Of a stretch of DNA of 64,000 nt, positions 49,561-58,800 are shown in pieces. Positions within the stretch are counted from its first letter, which is position 1, and each line of letters begins with the position of its first letter. A program made the translations under genes and the position numbers. Location: the NCBI GenBank assembly GCA_002394385.1, contig DGTS01000015.1:14071-78070 (forward strand), read 5' to 3'. This DNA comes from Prevotella sp. UBA4330 (GTDB lineage Bacteria > Bacteroidota > Bacteroidia > Bacteroidales > Bacteroidaceae). Under the pieces are notes generated by a model. That model saw nothing but the letters and a program-made list of their open reading frames with translations, made no database searches and was not told the DNA's origin.

Positions 49561-49985
49561 TGCATACCGTTTATTTCAGTCTTGGCAGCAACCTCGGCGA
49601 CAAAGAGGAAAACCTGCGCAAGGCAATAGAAGAAATAGGAAAGTTGGTTGGCGATGTCACTCGCCAGTCAACTTTTCATGTCACCGAGCCATGGGGTTTC
49701 CAGTCGGACCATCAGTTTGTCAATGCCGCAATCTGTTGCGCCACAGAGCACACGCCAAGGGAAGTGCTCACGCTGACACAAAGGATAGAACGCAAGATGG
49801 GAAGAGGCAAAAAGTCGGTCGGCGGACACTATCACGACCGCATAATAGACATCGACATCCTGCTTTATGATGACATCACCGTTGACGAGCCCGACCTCAA
49901 GATTCCGCATCCGCTGATGCACGAGCGCGACTTCGTGATGATTCCGCTGCGCGAAATACTTCTCTCAGATAATGAGAAAAAATAA
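49560..49985 (+). CDS. folK: Hydroxymethyl-dihydropterin pyrophosphokinase FolK
   Basis: This 141-residue enzyme transfers pyrophosphate from ATP to 6-hydroxymethyl-dihydropterin in folate synthesis. Signatures are FSLGSNLGDKEENL, TEPWGFQSDHQFVNAA and the ATP/metal-binding DRIIDIDILLYDD followed by IPHPLMHERDFVMIPL. The ATG overlaps the queA stop (TAATG). A longer frame beginning at 49353 only reads through queA in another phase. It is the last gene of the ftsX operon. Its substrate is made by FolB, whose gene is at 13601-13981. Confidence 0.96.
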   Translation: MHTVYFSLGSNLGDKEENLRKAIEEIGKLVGDVTRQSTFHVTEPWGFQSDHQFVNAAICCATEHTPREVLTLTQRIERKMGRGKKSVGGHYHDRIIDIDILLYDDITVDEPDLKIPHPLMHERDFVMIPLREILLSDNEKK

Positions 49986-50073
49986 AATTTCGCCCAAATA
50001 TTTGGTTATCTCGCCAAAAGTCTATACCTTTGCACTCGATTTAAGCCACACCCGTGGCTCATCAATAACGGAT

Positions 50074-50149
50074 CGGGATTTAGCGCAGTTGGTAGCGCAC
50101 ACGTCTGGGGGGCGCGAGGTCGCTGGTTCGAGTCCAGTAATCCCGACCA
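50074..50149 (+). tRNA. tRNA-Pro (anticodon GGG)
   Basis: The 76 bases fold as a cloverleaf. The acceptor CGGGATT pairs with AATCCCG, the D-stem is GCGC/GCGC, the anticodon loop CTGGGGG has GGG at 50107-50109, the T-arm is GCTGG-TTCGAGT-CCAGT, the discriminator is A and CCA is encoded. The anticodon stem CACGT/GCGCG has an A-C mismatch at its second pair (50101 with 50115) and a T-G wobble at its last. The rest agrees with bacterial tRNA-Pro. Bases from the 3' end are repeated at 50297-50308. Confidence 0.93.
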
Positions 50150-50308
50150 AAAGAGGGTGAAAACGCTTTGAATGAAAGGGTTTCCGCCCTTTGTCGTCAG
50201 AAAATGGTCGGACGAAATTCGGACGAAGTAAGCCTGAAGTGCCCTAAAACAAAGCGTTTCCAAGTTTCAAACATATTTGAAACGAATGTCAGGTTTTCCA
50301 GTAATCCC
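50133..50308. repeat. Direct repeat of the tRNA-Pro 3' end (possible att remnant)
   Basis: TCCAGTAATCCC occurs inside the tRNA (50133-50144) and again at 50297-50308, followed by similar bases (GACCAA against AACGAA). Between them TCGGACGAA occurs twice (near 50209 and 50220). A copied tRNA 3' end is the usual mark of site-specific integration, but no integrase gene remains. Confidence 0.5.
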
Positions 50309-50318
50309 AACGAAGAAG

Positions 50319-50357
50319 AAGGCTAATTACTTGTTTTCAAGTAGTTAGCCTTTTCTT
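50319..50357. terminator. Terminator after the tRNA-Pro locus
   Basis: AAGGCTAATTACTTG pairs with CAAGTAGTTAGCCTT with one wobble, followed by TTC and TTATTTT. It probably ends transcription from the tRNA side. Confidence 0.75.
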
Positions 50358-50593
50358 ATTTTGCAACAACATCTCTATATCCTGGAAAATTAACTTTATA
50401 TAGAGTATATATCCTTGATTCCCAGATGCCATCGCACCTCTTATGCTAACCTTAAACGCGTACTACAATTAGTTCCGATGTTCACGAACAGAAGTTCGGA
50501 AGTGAGTATTATTTGAAAATTATTACCAAAATTGCTAAAGGTTTCAAATTTAATGTGTATATTTGCAACATCAAACAACTAAAAATCCATACA
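50358..50593. promoter_or_regulatory. Upstream region of the xylan esterase gene
   Basis: The gene-free region ends with TATATTTG at 50558-50565, a likely -7 box, 28 bp before the esterase ATG at 50594. No further gene is seen. Confidence 0.5.
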
Positions 50594-51802
50594 ATGAGAA
50601 AACTTATTATTATGGCTGCCCTTTGCCTGACGGCTATGGCAGCACAAGCTCAGCAAAATCTGAACTGGGGACAAGGCCCTCAAGTGGCTTCTCCCGACGT
50701 ACATGCAGGTAACAGCGTCACTTTCAATTTAATTGCTCCAGAAGCACAGAAGGTTCAAATTACCGGTGATTTTCTTCCTACCACGAAAGTGGAATATCAG
50801 GGCAACTCCTACGATGTCCCTGGAGTGGCCGACCTTGTGAAGGATGACAAGGGCGTGTGGAGTTTCACCACAACCCCTCTGAAACCCGAGCTTTATACTT
50901 ATAATATGATTGTAGACGGTGTAAAGATTATCGACCCGTTGAACGTCTATAATATCCGCGACATCAACAACCTGTTCAGCGTATTGCTCATCGGCGGCGA
51001 TGCACGCACCAATCTCTATAAAGTCAACAAGGTGGCTCACGGCACCGTCAGCAAGGTATGGTACGAAAGCCCAACGGCAGGACTCACACGCCGTCTTACG
51101 GTGTACACACCTGCTGGCTACGAAACAAGCGGCAAGGAATATCCCGTGCTTTACTTGCTTCACGGTATCGGCGGCGACGAGAATGCATGGAGTGAACTGG
51201 GACGTGCCGCCCAGATTCTCGACAACCTGATTGCTCAAGGAAAGGCAGAGCCAATGATTGTTGTGATGACCAACGGAAACATCTCACAAGAGGCTTGTCC
51301 CGGTGAGACATCTGAGGGATTCCGCGTTCCTACGATGATGCTCCCCAAGACAATGGAGGGAAGTTTCGAGACAGCCTTCCCCGATGTGGTGAAGTTCATA
51401 GAGAAAACCTATCGCGTGAAGAAGGACAAGGCTCACCGCGCTATTGCAGGATTGTCGATGGGTGGCTTCCATAGTCTCTTCATCAGCATCAACAACCCCG
51501 ACCTTTTCGGTTACATAGGACTTTTCTCTGCTGCCGTTGACCAGCAACAGACCGACCCCAACGGTTTCCCCAACATTTATGCTGACCGCAACAAGAAAAT
51601 CGATGGTCTCTTTGCTAAGAAACCGAAACTCTTCTGGATAGGAATCGGCAAGACCGACTTCCTCATCAAGAACAATAACGACCTACGTGCTTATCTCGAT
51701 TCTAAAGGCCATAAGTACACCTATCTCGAGACTGATGGCGGTCATATATGGCGCAACTGGCGAATCTATCTTTCTGAGTTCACGCCATTACTGTTCAAAT
51801 AA
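50594..51802 (+). CDS. Secreted esterase with N-terminal E-set domain (feruloyl/acetyl-xylan esterase type)
   Basis: This 402-residue secreted protein has a signal peptide (residues 1-20, ending MAAQAQ). An immunoglobulin-like E-set domain (about 25-120: PEAQKVQITGDFLPTTKVEY, GVWSFTTTPLKPELYTYNMIVDG) comes before the esterase D-type alpha/beta hydrolase (about 140-402). The nucleophile serine is in AIAGLSMGGFHS and the histidine in DGGHIWRNW; LLHGIGGDENAW forms the oxyanion region. Enzymes with this layout remove ferulate or acetate from xylan. The start at 50594 is chosen since a signal peptide begins there and a promoter box lies between it and the longer frame's start. It is 31 bp from the GH3 gene and likely in one operon with it. 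Confidence 0.88.
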   Translation: MRKLIIMAALCLTAMAAQAQQNLNWGQGPQVASPDVHAGNSVTFNLIAPEAQKVQITGDFLPTTKVEYQGNSYDVPGVADLVKDDKGVWSFTTTPLKPELYTYNMIVDGVKIIDPLNVYNIRDINNLFSVLLIGGDARTNLYKVNKVAHGTVSKVWYESPTAGLTRRLTVYTPAGYETSGKEYPVLYLLHGIGGDENAWSELGRAAQILDNLIAQGKAEPMIVVMTNGNISQEACPGETSEGFRVPTMMLPKTMEGSFETAFPDVVKFIEKTYRVKKDKAHRAIAGLSMGGFHSLFISINNPDLFGYIGLFSAAVDQQQTDPNGFPNIYADRNKKIDGLFAKKPKLFWIGIGKTDFLIKNNNDLRAYLDSKGHKYTYLETDGGHIWRNWRIYLSEFTPLLFK

Positions 51803-51833
51803 TGTAATAATTATAAATATAAAAAGAAAAAAA

Positions 51834-54203
51834 ATGAAGTTTATAAAACTATCAAACTGTTATATAGCAGCAATGCTGCTGTTAACTGGCTGTGCTACAG
51901 CCGACAAACAAGTTCCCATGAACACAATCAACCAAGAAGAAGTTATGGCAAAGATGTCTCTCGAAGACAAGGCCCACTTTGTCATCGGTACAGGCATGGC
52001 CGGTTTCTCCGGTGATAATGCTGTGATTGGCGCCACTCGCAATCTGGTACCTGGTGCTGCCGGCACCACCTATCCTCTCGACTCTCTCGGAATCCCTGCT
52101 ATAGTCCTTGCCGACGGTCCTGCAGGACTGCGCATCGATGCTACCCGCGAGGGTGACAATGCCACATATTACTGCACTCACTTCCCCATCGGTACACTGC
52201 TGGCCTCCACATGGAACACCCAACTCATCGAAGAGGTTGGACAGGCCATCGGCGAGGAGGTGAAGGAATATGGTGTCGACGTGCTGCTGGCACCCGCACT
52301 TAACATCATGCGTAATCCTCTCTGCGGTCGTAACTTCGAGTATTATTCTGAAGACCCCGTAGTTGCAGGAAAAACTGCTGCTGCCTATATCACTGGCGTT
52401 CAGAAAAATGACGTAGGAACAAGCATCAAGCACTTTGCCGCCAATAACCAGGAGACAAACCGCATGAACAACGATGCTCGCATCTCCCAGCGTGCCCTGC
52501 GCGAAATCTACCTGAAGGGGTTCGAGATAGCCATCAAGGAAAGCAAGCCCTGGACGGTGATGACATCATATAACTACATCAATGGCATTTATTCGTCGGA
52601 AAGCAAGGACCTCGTAGAGACCATCCTCCGCGACGAGTGGGGCTATGAAGGAACGGTGATGACCGACTGGTTTGGAGGTAAGGACGGTGCCAAGCAGATG
52701 TGGGCAGGCAACGACATGTTGCAACCCGGCAAGGCTGAGCAATTCGATAGCATCGTAGCCGGTGTGAAGAGCGGCAAACTGGCAGAGGCCGACCTTGACC
52801 GCAATGTTCAGCGCATTCTGAACCTCATTGAGAAGAGTCCACGCTATCAGGGATACAAATACTCTAACAAGCCAGACCTAAAGGCTCACGCTGCCGTTAC
52901 ACGTCAGTCTGCTGCCGAGGGTATGGTGCTCATGAAGAATGAGAAGGCTCTCCCGTTCGCAAAGAGTATTAAGAACGTGGCACTCTATGGCAACACTTCT
53001 TACGACTTCATTGCCGGCGGTACAGGTTCTGGTAATGTGAATCATGCCTATGTCATATCTCTGCTCGACGGTATGAAGAACGGAGGATATACCATATCCG
53101 AAGACTTGAAGAATGCCTATGAGACTTACATCAACGACGCCAAGAAGAAGGCAGAGGCTGAACTCGAGGCCAAAGCCAAGAAAGACCCTAACACCGCTGC
53201 ACTCGCCAAGTTCCTTCCTCAACCATTACCAGCAGAGAAACTCTTCTCTGCAACAGAACTCAACGCTCAGGCTCAGCAGGCTGATGTCGCTGTCATCACC
53301 TTGGGTCGCCTCTCAGGAGAGTTCCTCGACCGTAACGTGGCAAACTTCAACCTCAGCAGTTCCGAGCGTCAACTCGTCGAGCAAGTGTGCGATGTATATC
53401 ACAAAGCCGGTAAGCAGGTGGTTGTGCTCCTGAATATCGGCGGTGTCATCGAAACAGCCTCATGGAAAGAACTTCCTGATGCCATTCTCTGTGCATGGCA
53501 GGCTGGCCAAGAAGGTGGCAACAGCGTTGTTGATGTGCTCAGTGGCAAGCAGTCGCCTTCTGGAAAGTTCACTATGACATGGCCAGTCAAATTCACCGAC
53601 GCCTACTCTTCAAAGAACTTCCCCATCGACCAAGACCCACGCATCGACATGATGAACCAAGGCAAGAAGGGTAATGTGAAGGATGTTGACTTTACCAACT
53701 ACGAGGAGGACATCTATGTAGGTTACCGTTACTTTGACTCTTTCGAGGTGCCAGTTAGTTATCCCTTCGGTTTCGGTCTTAGCTACACCACCTTTGAGTA
53801 TAGCGATGCTAAGATTGCCGATAAGGGCAACGCATACGAGATTAGCGTGACGGTTAAGAACACAGGTTCTCTGGAGGGCAAGGAGGTTGTAGAACTATAT
53901 ATTTCTGCTCCCGACAATAAGGCCGCAAACAAACCAGCAAAGGAACTAAAGGCCTTTGCCAAGACCAAGGTTCTGAAGGCTGGCGAGAGCGAGAAAGTCA
54001 CTCTTACCGTCAATGCCGCCGACCTTGCTTCATTCGATGAAGCAGCCTCTGCGTGGGTGATTGCCGAGGGCGAGTATCAATTCCTCATCGGTGCATCTTC
54101 TCAGGACATCAAGGCCACCCTCAAGGCTAAGGCAAAAGCTCAGCAAACAAAGGTCAATAATGCCTTGAAGCCTGAGACACAGATGAATCTACTAAAGAGA
54201 TAA
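51834..54203 (+). CDS. GH3 beta-glucosidase/beta-xylosidase lipoprotein
   Basis: This 789-residue glycoside hydrolase of family 3 has a lipobox (LLLTGCATA, Cys near residue 20), so it is probably anchored in a membrane. The N-terminal barrel contains ADGPAGLRID, LLAPALNIMRNPLCGRNFEYYSEDP, KHFAANNQETNR and the nucleophile aspartate in GTVMTDWFGG. The second domain (about 390-610) has GNTSYDFIAGGTGSGNVN and VITLGRLSGEF, with a charged insertion of about 40 residues. A fibronectin-III-like C-terminal domain follows. It releases terminal glucose or xylose from oligosaccharides; which of the two cannot be read here. The context of GH8 and xylan esterases favours xylosides. The start at 51834 gives the lipoprotein signal. 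Confidence 0.94.
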   Translation: MKFIKLSNCYIAAMLLLTGCATADKQVPMNTINQEEVMAKMSLEDKAHFVIGTGMAGFSGDNAVIGATRNLVPGAAGTTYPLDSLGIPAIVLADGPAGLRIDATREGDNATYYCTHFPIGTLLASTWNTQLIEEVGQAIGEEVKEYGVDVLLAPALNIMRNPLCGRNFEYYSEDPVVAGKTAAAYITGVQKNDVGTSIKHFAANNQETNRMNNDARISQRALREIYLKGFEIAIKESKPWTVMTSYNYINGIYSSESKDLVETILRDEWGYEGTVMTDWFGGKDGAKQMWAGNDMLQPGKAEQFDSIVAGVKSGKLAEADLDRNVQRILNLIEKSPRYQGYKYSNKPDLKAHAAVTRQSAAEGMVLMKNEKALPFAKSIKNVALYGNTSYDFIAGGTGSGNVNHAYVISLLDGMKNGGYTISEDLKNAYETYINDAKKKAEAELEAKAKKDPNTAALAKFLPQPLPAEKLFSATELNAQAQQADVAVITLGRLSGEFLDRNVANFNLSSSERQLVEQVCDVYHKAGKQVVVLLNIGGVIETASWKELPDAILCAWQAGQEGGNSVVDVLSGKQSPSGKFTMTWPVKFTDAYSSKNFPIDQDPRIDMMNQGKKGNVKDVDFTNYEEDIYVGYRYFDSFEVPVSYPFGFGLSYTTFEYSDAKIADKGNAYEISVTVKNTGSLEGKEVVELYISAPDNKAANKPAKELKAFAKTKVLKAGESEKVTLTVNAADLASFDEAASAWVIAEGEYQFLIGASSQDIKATLKAKAKAQQTKVNNALKPETQMNLLKR

Positions 54204-54259
54204 CTGTATAAGACACTTTCTATAGTTTTTTTATAACGATATCGACGTCTATACCTAAT

Positions 54260-54293
54260 GGACCCCAGAAGTTTTGTCCGGCTTCTGGGGTTC
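54260..54293 (+). terminator. Terminator after the GH3 gene
   Basis: GACCCCAGAAG pairs with CTTCTGGGGTTC around a 10-base loop, 57 bp after the GH3 stop. The T-run is weak. It splits the xylan genes into two transcripts. Confidence 0.6.
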
Positions 54294-54429
54294 ACTTCAT
54301 TTATGGCACACCATCTTTTGTGTCTATCTCATAACTATTATCATGTTGAAAGCATGACCGAAGTTACCATGTGGCACTACATCGAAAGAGAATGAAACAG
54401 AAAAAAAGGAGGATTTCAAAAAAAATGAC

Positions 54430-54437
54430 TATATTTG
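54430..54437 (+). promoter_or_regulatory. Promoter -7 element of the GH8 gene
   Basis: TATATTTG lies 37 bp before the ATG at 54474. The longest frame would begin with a TTG inside this box, so the ATG at 54474 is preferred. Confidence 0.6.
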
Positions 54438-54473
54438 CAACCAAATACTAACCATTATAATATTTTGTTTAGC

Positions 54474-55793
54474 ATGTCAAGCAGATTTCAGGAGAAGAAT
54501 GGAAGGGCAACCTTCTTGAAGTTATTTCTTACAACAGCGCTTATCGTTATGTTTACAACCGCACAAGGCCAGCCGCGCAACGTGTTCGTGGAACTGGGTT
54601 ACGACAAGGCAGCCGTGGACGCTAAGTTGAACGAGGTGTTCAACGACGTGTTCTGCGGACCCAACAAAGTGTATTTTGAAGTGGGCGACTCAATGGGTTA
54701 CGTCTCAGACATCAAGAACCACGATGTGCGCACCGAGGGAATGTCCTACGGACTCATGGTTGCAGTGCAACTGGACAAGAAGGACATCTTCGACCGCATC
54801 TGGCGATGGAGCCGCAAGTATATGCAGCACCAGAGCGGCGACCGCGAGGGATACTTCGCATGGAGTTGCAAGACCGACGGCACACACAATGCCGAGGGAG
54901 CGGCATCCGACGGAGAACTCTATTTCATCACTGCCCTGATTTTCGCGTCAAACCGCTGGGGCAACGACACAGGAATCAACTACAAGGCAGAGGCTCAGCG
55001 CATACTCAACTGCACCATGCCTCGCGAGTATGAGCCGAAGGGCGGTCCAGGTTTCGGCAATTTCGGACCGCGAGGACCTCAGAAGATGTTCCTCATCAAC
55101 CCCGAAAACCATCTCATAACATTCACTCCAGACGGATTCGGCAACCGCTTCACCGACCCTTCCTACCACATCCCCGCCTTCTATGAGGTATGGGCAAAGT
55201 GGGCAGACGACGGCAGGGCTGAACTATGGAACGACTGCGCCGTGAAGGCTCGCGAGTATCTTCACAAGGCCACTCACCCCGTGACAGGACTAAACCCCGA
55301 CATGAGCGACTACGACGGACAGGTGATGAAGATGCCCGGCGGACGACGCATGGGAACCGAGAACTTCCGCTACGACTCTTGGCGCGTGCCCATGAACATC
55401 ACCCTCGACTATGAATGGAGCGGTGCCGATGCCGAGTGGCAACAGCAGTACGGCGAGCGCATACAGAACTTCTTCTACTCTCAGGGCATCAACGACTTCG
55501 TTGACCAGTACCGCATCGACGGCACCCTGCCATCAGAGGACGAGATACTGCCGGCCGGCGGCAGCGAGAAGAAACTCCGTCACAGCATCGGACTCGTGGC
55601 AACCACAGCCGCTGCATCAGTGCTCACCAAGCACGAGAAGCGCAAGGAGTTTGTCGATGCTCTGTGGAACGCCAAGCACGTGCCTTTCGAGGACGGTTAC
55701 TTCGATGCTTACTACGACGGACTGCTCCGCCTCTTCGCATTCATGCACCTCAGCGGAAACTACAAAGAAATAGAACCGAAAACGGGGCGTTAG
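54474..55793 (+). CDS. GH8 glycosidase, probably reducing-end exo-oligoxylanase
   Basis: This 439-residue secreted enzyme of glycoside hydrolase family 8 has a signal anchor (about residues 15-33, ending TTAQGQ). The catalytic acid lies in DVRTEGMSYGLMVAVQLDKK, and GAASDGELYFITALIFASNRWG carries the conserved aspartate region of the family. Further signatures are DYDGQVMKMPGGRRMGTENFRYDSWRVPMNITLDYEW and FEDGYFDAYYDGLLRLFAFMH. The sequence resembles the Rex subgroup, which trims xylose from the reducing end of xylo-oligosaccharides. Endoglucanase activity is an alternative. It has its own promoter and is followed at 81 bp by the multidomain esterase, so those two probably share a transcript. 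Confidence 0.9.
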   Translation: MSSRFQEKNGRATFLKLFLTTALIVMFTTAQGQPRNVFVELGYDKAAVDAKLNEVFNDVFCGPNKVYFEVGDSMGYVSDIKNHDVRTEGMSYGLMVAVQLDKKDIFDRIWRWSRKYMQHQSGDREGYFAWSCKTDGTHNAEGAASDGELYFITALIFASNRWGNDTGINYKAEAQRILNCTMPREYEPKGGPGFGNFGPRGPQKMFLINPENHLITFTPDGFGNRFTDPSYHIPAFYEVWAKWADDGRAELWNDCAVKAREYLHKATHPVTGLNPDMSDYDGQVMKMPGGRRMGTENFRYDSWRVPMNITLDYEWSGADAEWQQQYGERIQNFFYSQGINDFVDQYRIDGTLPSEDEILPAGGSEKKLRHSIGLVATTAAASVLTKHEKRKEFVDALWNAKHVPFEDGYFDAYYDGLLRLFAFMHLSGNYKEIEPKTGR

Positions 55794-55874
55794 AAGTTAG
55801 AAATTAGTAATTTTGTAGGGGTGTACCCCGCGTGCGCCCGCAAAGAAGTTAGGAAACCACTAACCTTATATAAT

Positions 55875-58800
55875 ATGAAAAGAATACTTATCCTCTGCTT
55901 TCTCGCCATAACACTGGCGGCGCAAGGGCAACCATTGTTGAGAACACATGTAGAGACAGGCGATGTTGAGGGCATACTCGATGGTCAGGACCTGGCGGTA
56001 TACAAGGCCATTCCATACGCCGCACCACCCGTGGGCGACCTCCGTTGGAAAGCGCCACAACCAGCAAAGCCTTGGAAGGGTGTGCTGAAGGCCAACGACT
56101 TTGCCAAGTGGCCGCCACAGCCCACACGTCCAGGACTCACCACCGACATGATGAGTGAAGACTGCCTGTACCTCGGTATAGCCACTCCCGCAACATCTGC
56201 CAGCGACCGTCTGCCCGTGATGGTATGGATTCACGGCGGCGGATTCCAGACAGAGCACTATGGCGGCGACCTATGGACACTCCTCGCACGTCGAGGTGTA
56301 GTCATTGTGAGCATCGAGTACCGCACGGGAGCACTGGGTTTTATGGCTCACCCCGAACTCGCAAAGGAGTCGAAAGACGGGCATAGCGGAAACTACGGAC
56401 TGCTCGACCAAATCTTTGCCCTGCAATGGGTGCAGCGCAACATCAGCAACTTCGGCGGCGACCCTTCGAAGGTGACCATCTTCGGCGAGTCGGCAGGTGC
56501 CATAAGTTGCAGCATCCTTGCAGGCTCTCCTTTGGCAAAAGGACTCTTCCACGGCGTCATAAGCCAGAGCGGAGGCTCGTTCGGTCCGTGGTCAGACAAC
56601 TTCCGAACCATTACCACCAATGCTTCACAGAAGGGAGCAGAACAACAAGGACTGGCATTCCAGAAGCATCTGAAGAAAAAGTCCATCAAGGAGATGCGCA
56701 AGATGAAGCCCGAAGAACTTTGCGGCAACAACGTAGGCTTCGGCGGATTCTGGCCTTGCGTTGATGGGTATGTCATCACCGACGACCTCTATCGCAACTA
56801 CGAGCGCGGTCTTTACAACGACGTGCCGGCGATAATCATGACCAACTCCGACGAGGGTTCGCTATTCACACGCGATATGAAAGTGGAAGACTATCAGAAA
56901 GCTGCCAAGCAAACCTTTGGTGAGTTCTATGACGAGGCATCAAGAGTTTATCCAGCCAACACCGACGAGGAGGCTTATTTCGCCAATGGCGATGCCTTCC
57001 GCGACATGGGCTTCGCTTGGCCATCATACGCTTGGGCTAAACTCCAGGCACGCACGGGCAAGAGTCCTGTCTTCGCCGCCTTCCTCGCTCAGCCGTCAGA
57101 GATGTCTTTCGCAGGCGATAAGAAACGTCGCGGCGTCTCACATGCCGACGATATACTTTATCTGAACGGCACTTTCCTCAACCAGCCCGACAAGTATCCC
57201 GCAGAGGCTGCCGTTGCCGAGATGATGCAGCAATACTGGGTGAACTTCGCAAAGACCGGCAACCCCAACGCCAAGGGACTCCCCTACTGGCCGTCGTTCA
57301 ACCCCGCCCTGCCCACAACGATGCAGTTCAGCAACGGAGCATCGCTCATCAACGTGCCTAACCGCGAGCAGATCGACTTCATCGACCGTTTCTTCGAGTG
57401 GCAACGTGAAAGGACCGAGGGCGAGAGAGCAACGAAATCTACCACCTGCAACCCCGACGGCACCGTAACCTTCCGCTACTGGAACGACAACGCCAAGGAG
57501 GTGCTCGTGGATGTTCAGTTCGCAGGCCGCCACCCTATGGCAAAGGACAGCAAGACCGGAGCATGGACCGTGACACTCGGTCCCGCCGCTCCCGACATGT
57601 ACCCCTATTGCTTCATCGTTGACGGCGTGAGCATGATGGACCCCATGAACCCGCAGTATTTCCCCAACGAAGGCTTCAAGAACAGCCTGCTTGAGATAAA
57701 GAGTCAGAAGGCGCCGCTGCCTCACGACATACGCGACGTTGAGCACGGTCAGATAGACTATATCCACTACTACTCGGCAAGTCTGGGCGCCACTAACAAT
57801 GCCGTGGTTTACCTGCCGCCAAGTTACAATAAAAAGCCCAACAAGAAGTACCCCGTGTTCTACCTCATCAGCGGAACCACCGACACCGAAGAGGTTTATT
57901 ATAAGGTGGGGCGCGTCAACTATATCCTGGACAACCTGCTGGCAGAAGGCGCGGCAGAAGAGATGATTGTGGTGCTGCCATACGGCAACCCCTACAAACT
58001 GTTGCCCACCAACACCGAATACCAATCACCCGCCACCAACTTTGGCGGCGACGTGTTCAGCAACGACCTCGTGAACGACCTCATGCCATATGTAGAACAG
58101 CACTACCGCACCATCAACGACCGCGACCACCGCGCCATCGGAGGATTCTCGCGCGGAGGCAACCAGGGACTGTTCAACGGACTCTCAAACATCGACAAGT
58201 TCTCTTACCTCTGCTCTTACAGTTCGTTCACATCGACAAACATCCCCGGCGTATATGACAACGCCGCCGACACCAACAGCAAACTCCATCTGTTCTGGCT
58301 CGGAGTAGGCACCGACGACTTCCTCTTCGGCAACGCACGCGACTACATGGAGTTCCTCGACAAGAAGGGCATACGCTCCGTCAAGGAGTTCACCACCGAC
58401 AAGTTCGGCCACACATGGATGAACGCCAAGTACTTCCTCGACCACACCCTGCGCCTGCTGTTCCGTCCCGAGGCGGCAGAACAAGCGATGAAGAACGGCA
58501 AGCCCGCGCCCGCTGCCACCGGCAAGGAGCAGCAGTTCACGCCAGGAGTGATGGCACGACTGTTCCCCAAACCCATCATCTCGCCCGAATTCAGCGGTCA
58601 GCAGGTGGTGTTCCGCTTCAAGGCACCCGAAGCCCGTGAAGTGCTGCTGGCAGGCGAGGCATTCCCAACACCATGCAAGATGCAGAAAGACGCTGATGGA
58701 GTATGGTCGGCAACATTCACCGAGCAGTTGCCCGACGTCTTCAAATACTACTTCATTGTTGACGGCACCGAGACAGCCGACCCTCAGAACATGTACCTCT

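Noticed and set aside
50006..50263. Minus-strand frame with the segment GLLDSNQRPRAPQTCALP
   Set aside because: It is the antisense of tRNA-Pro(GGG). This translation is a frequent false protein in databases and has no support here.
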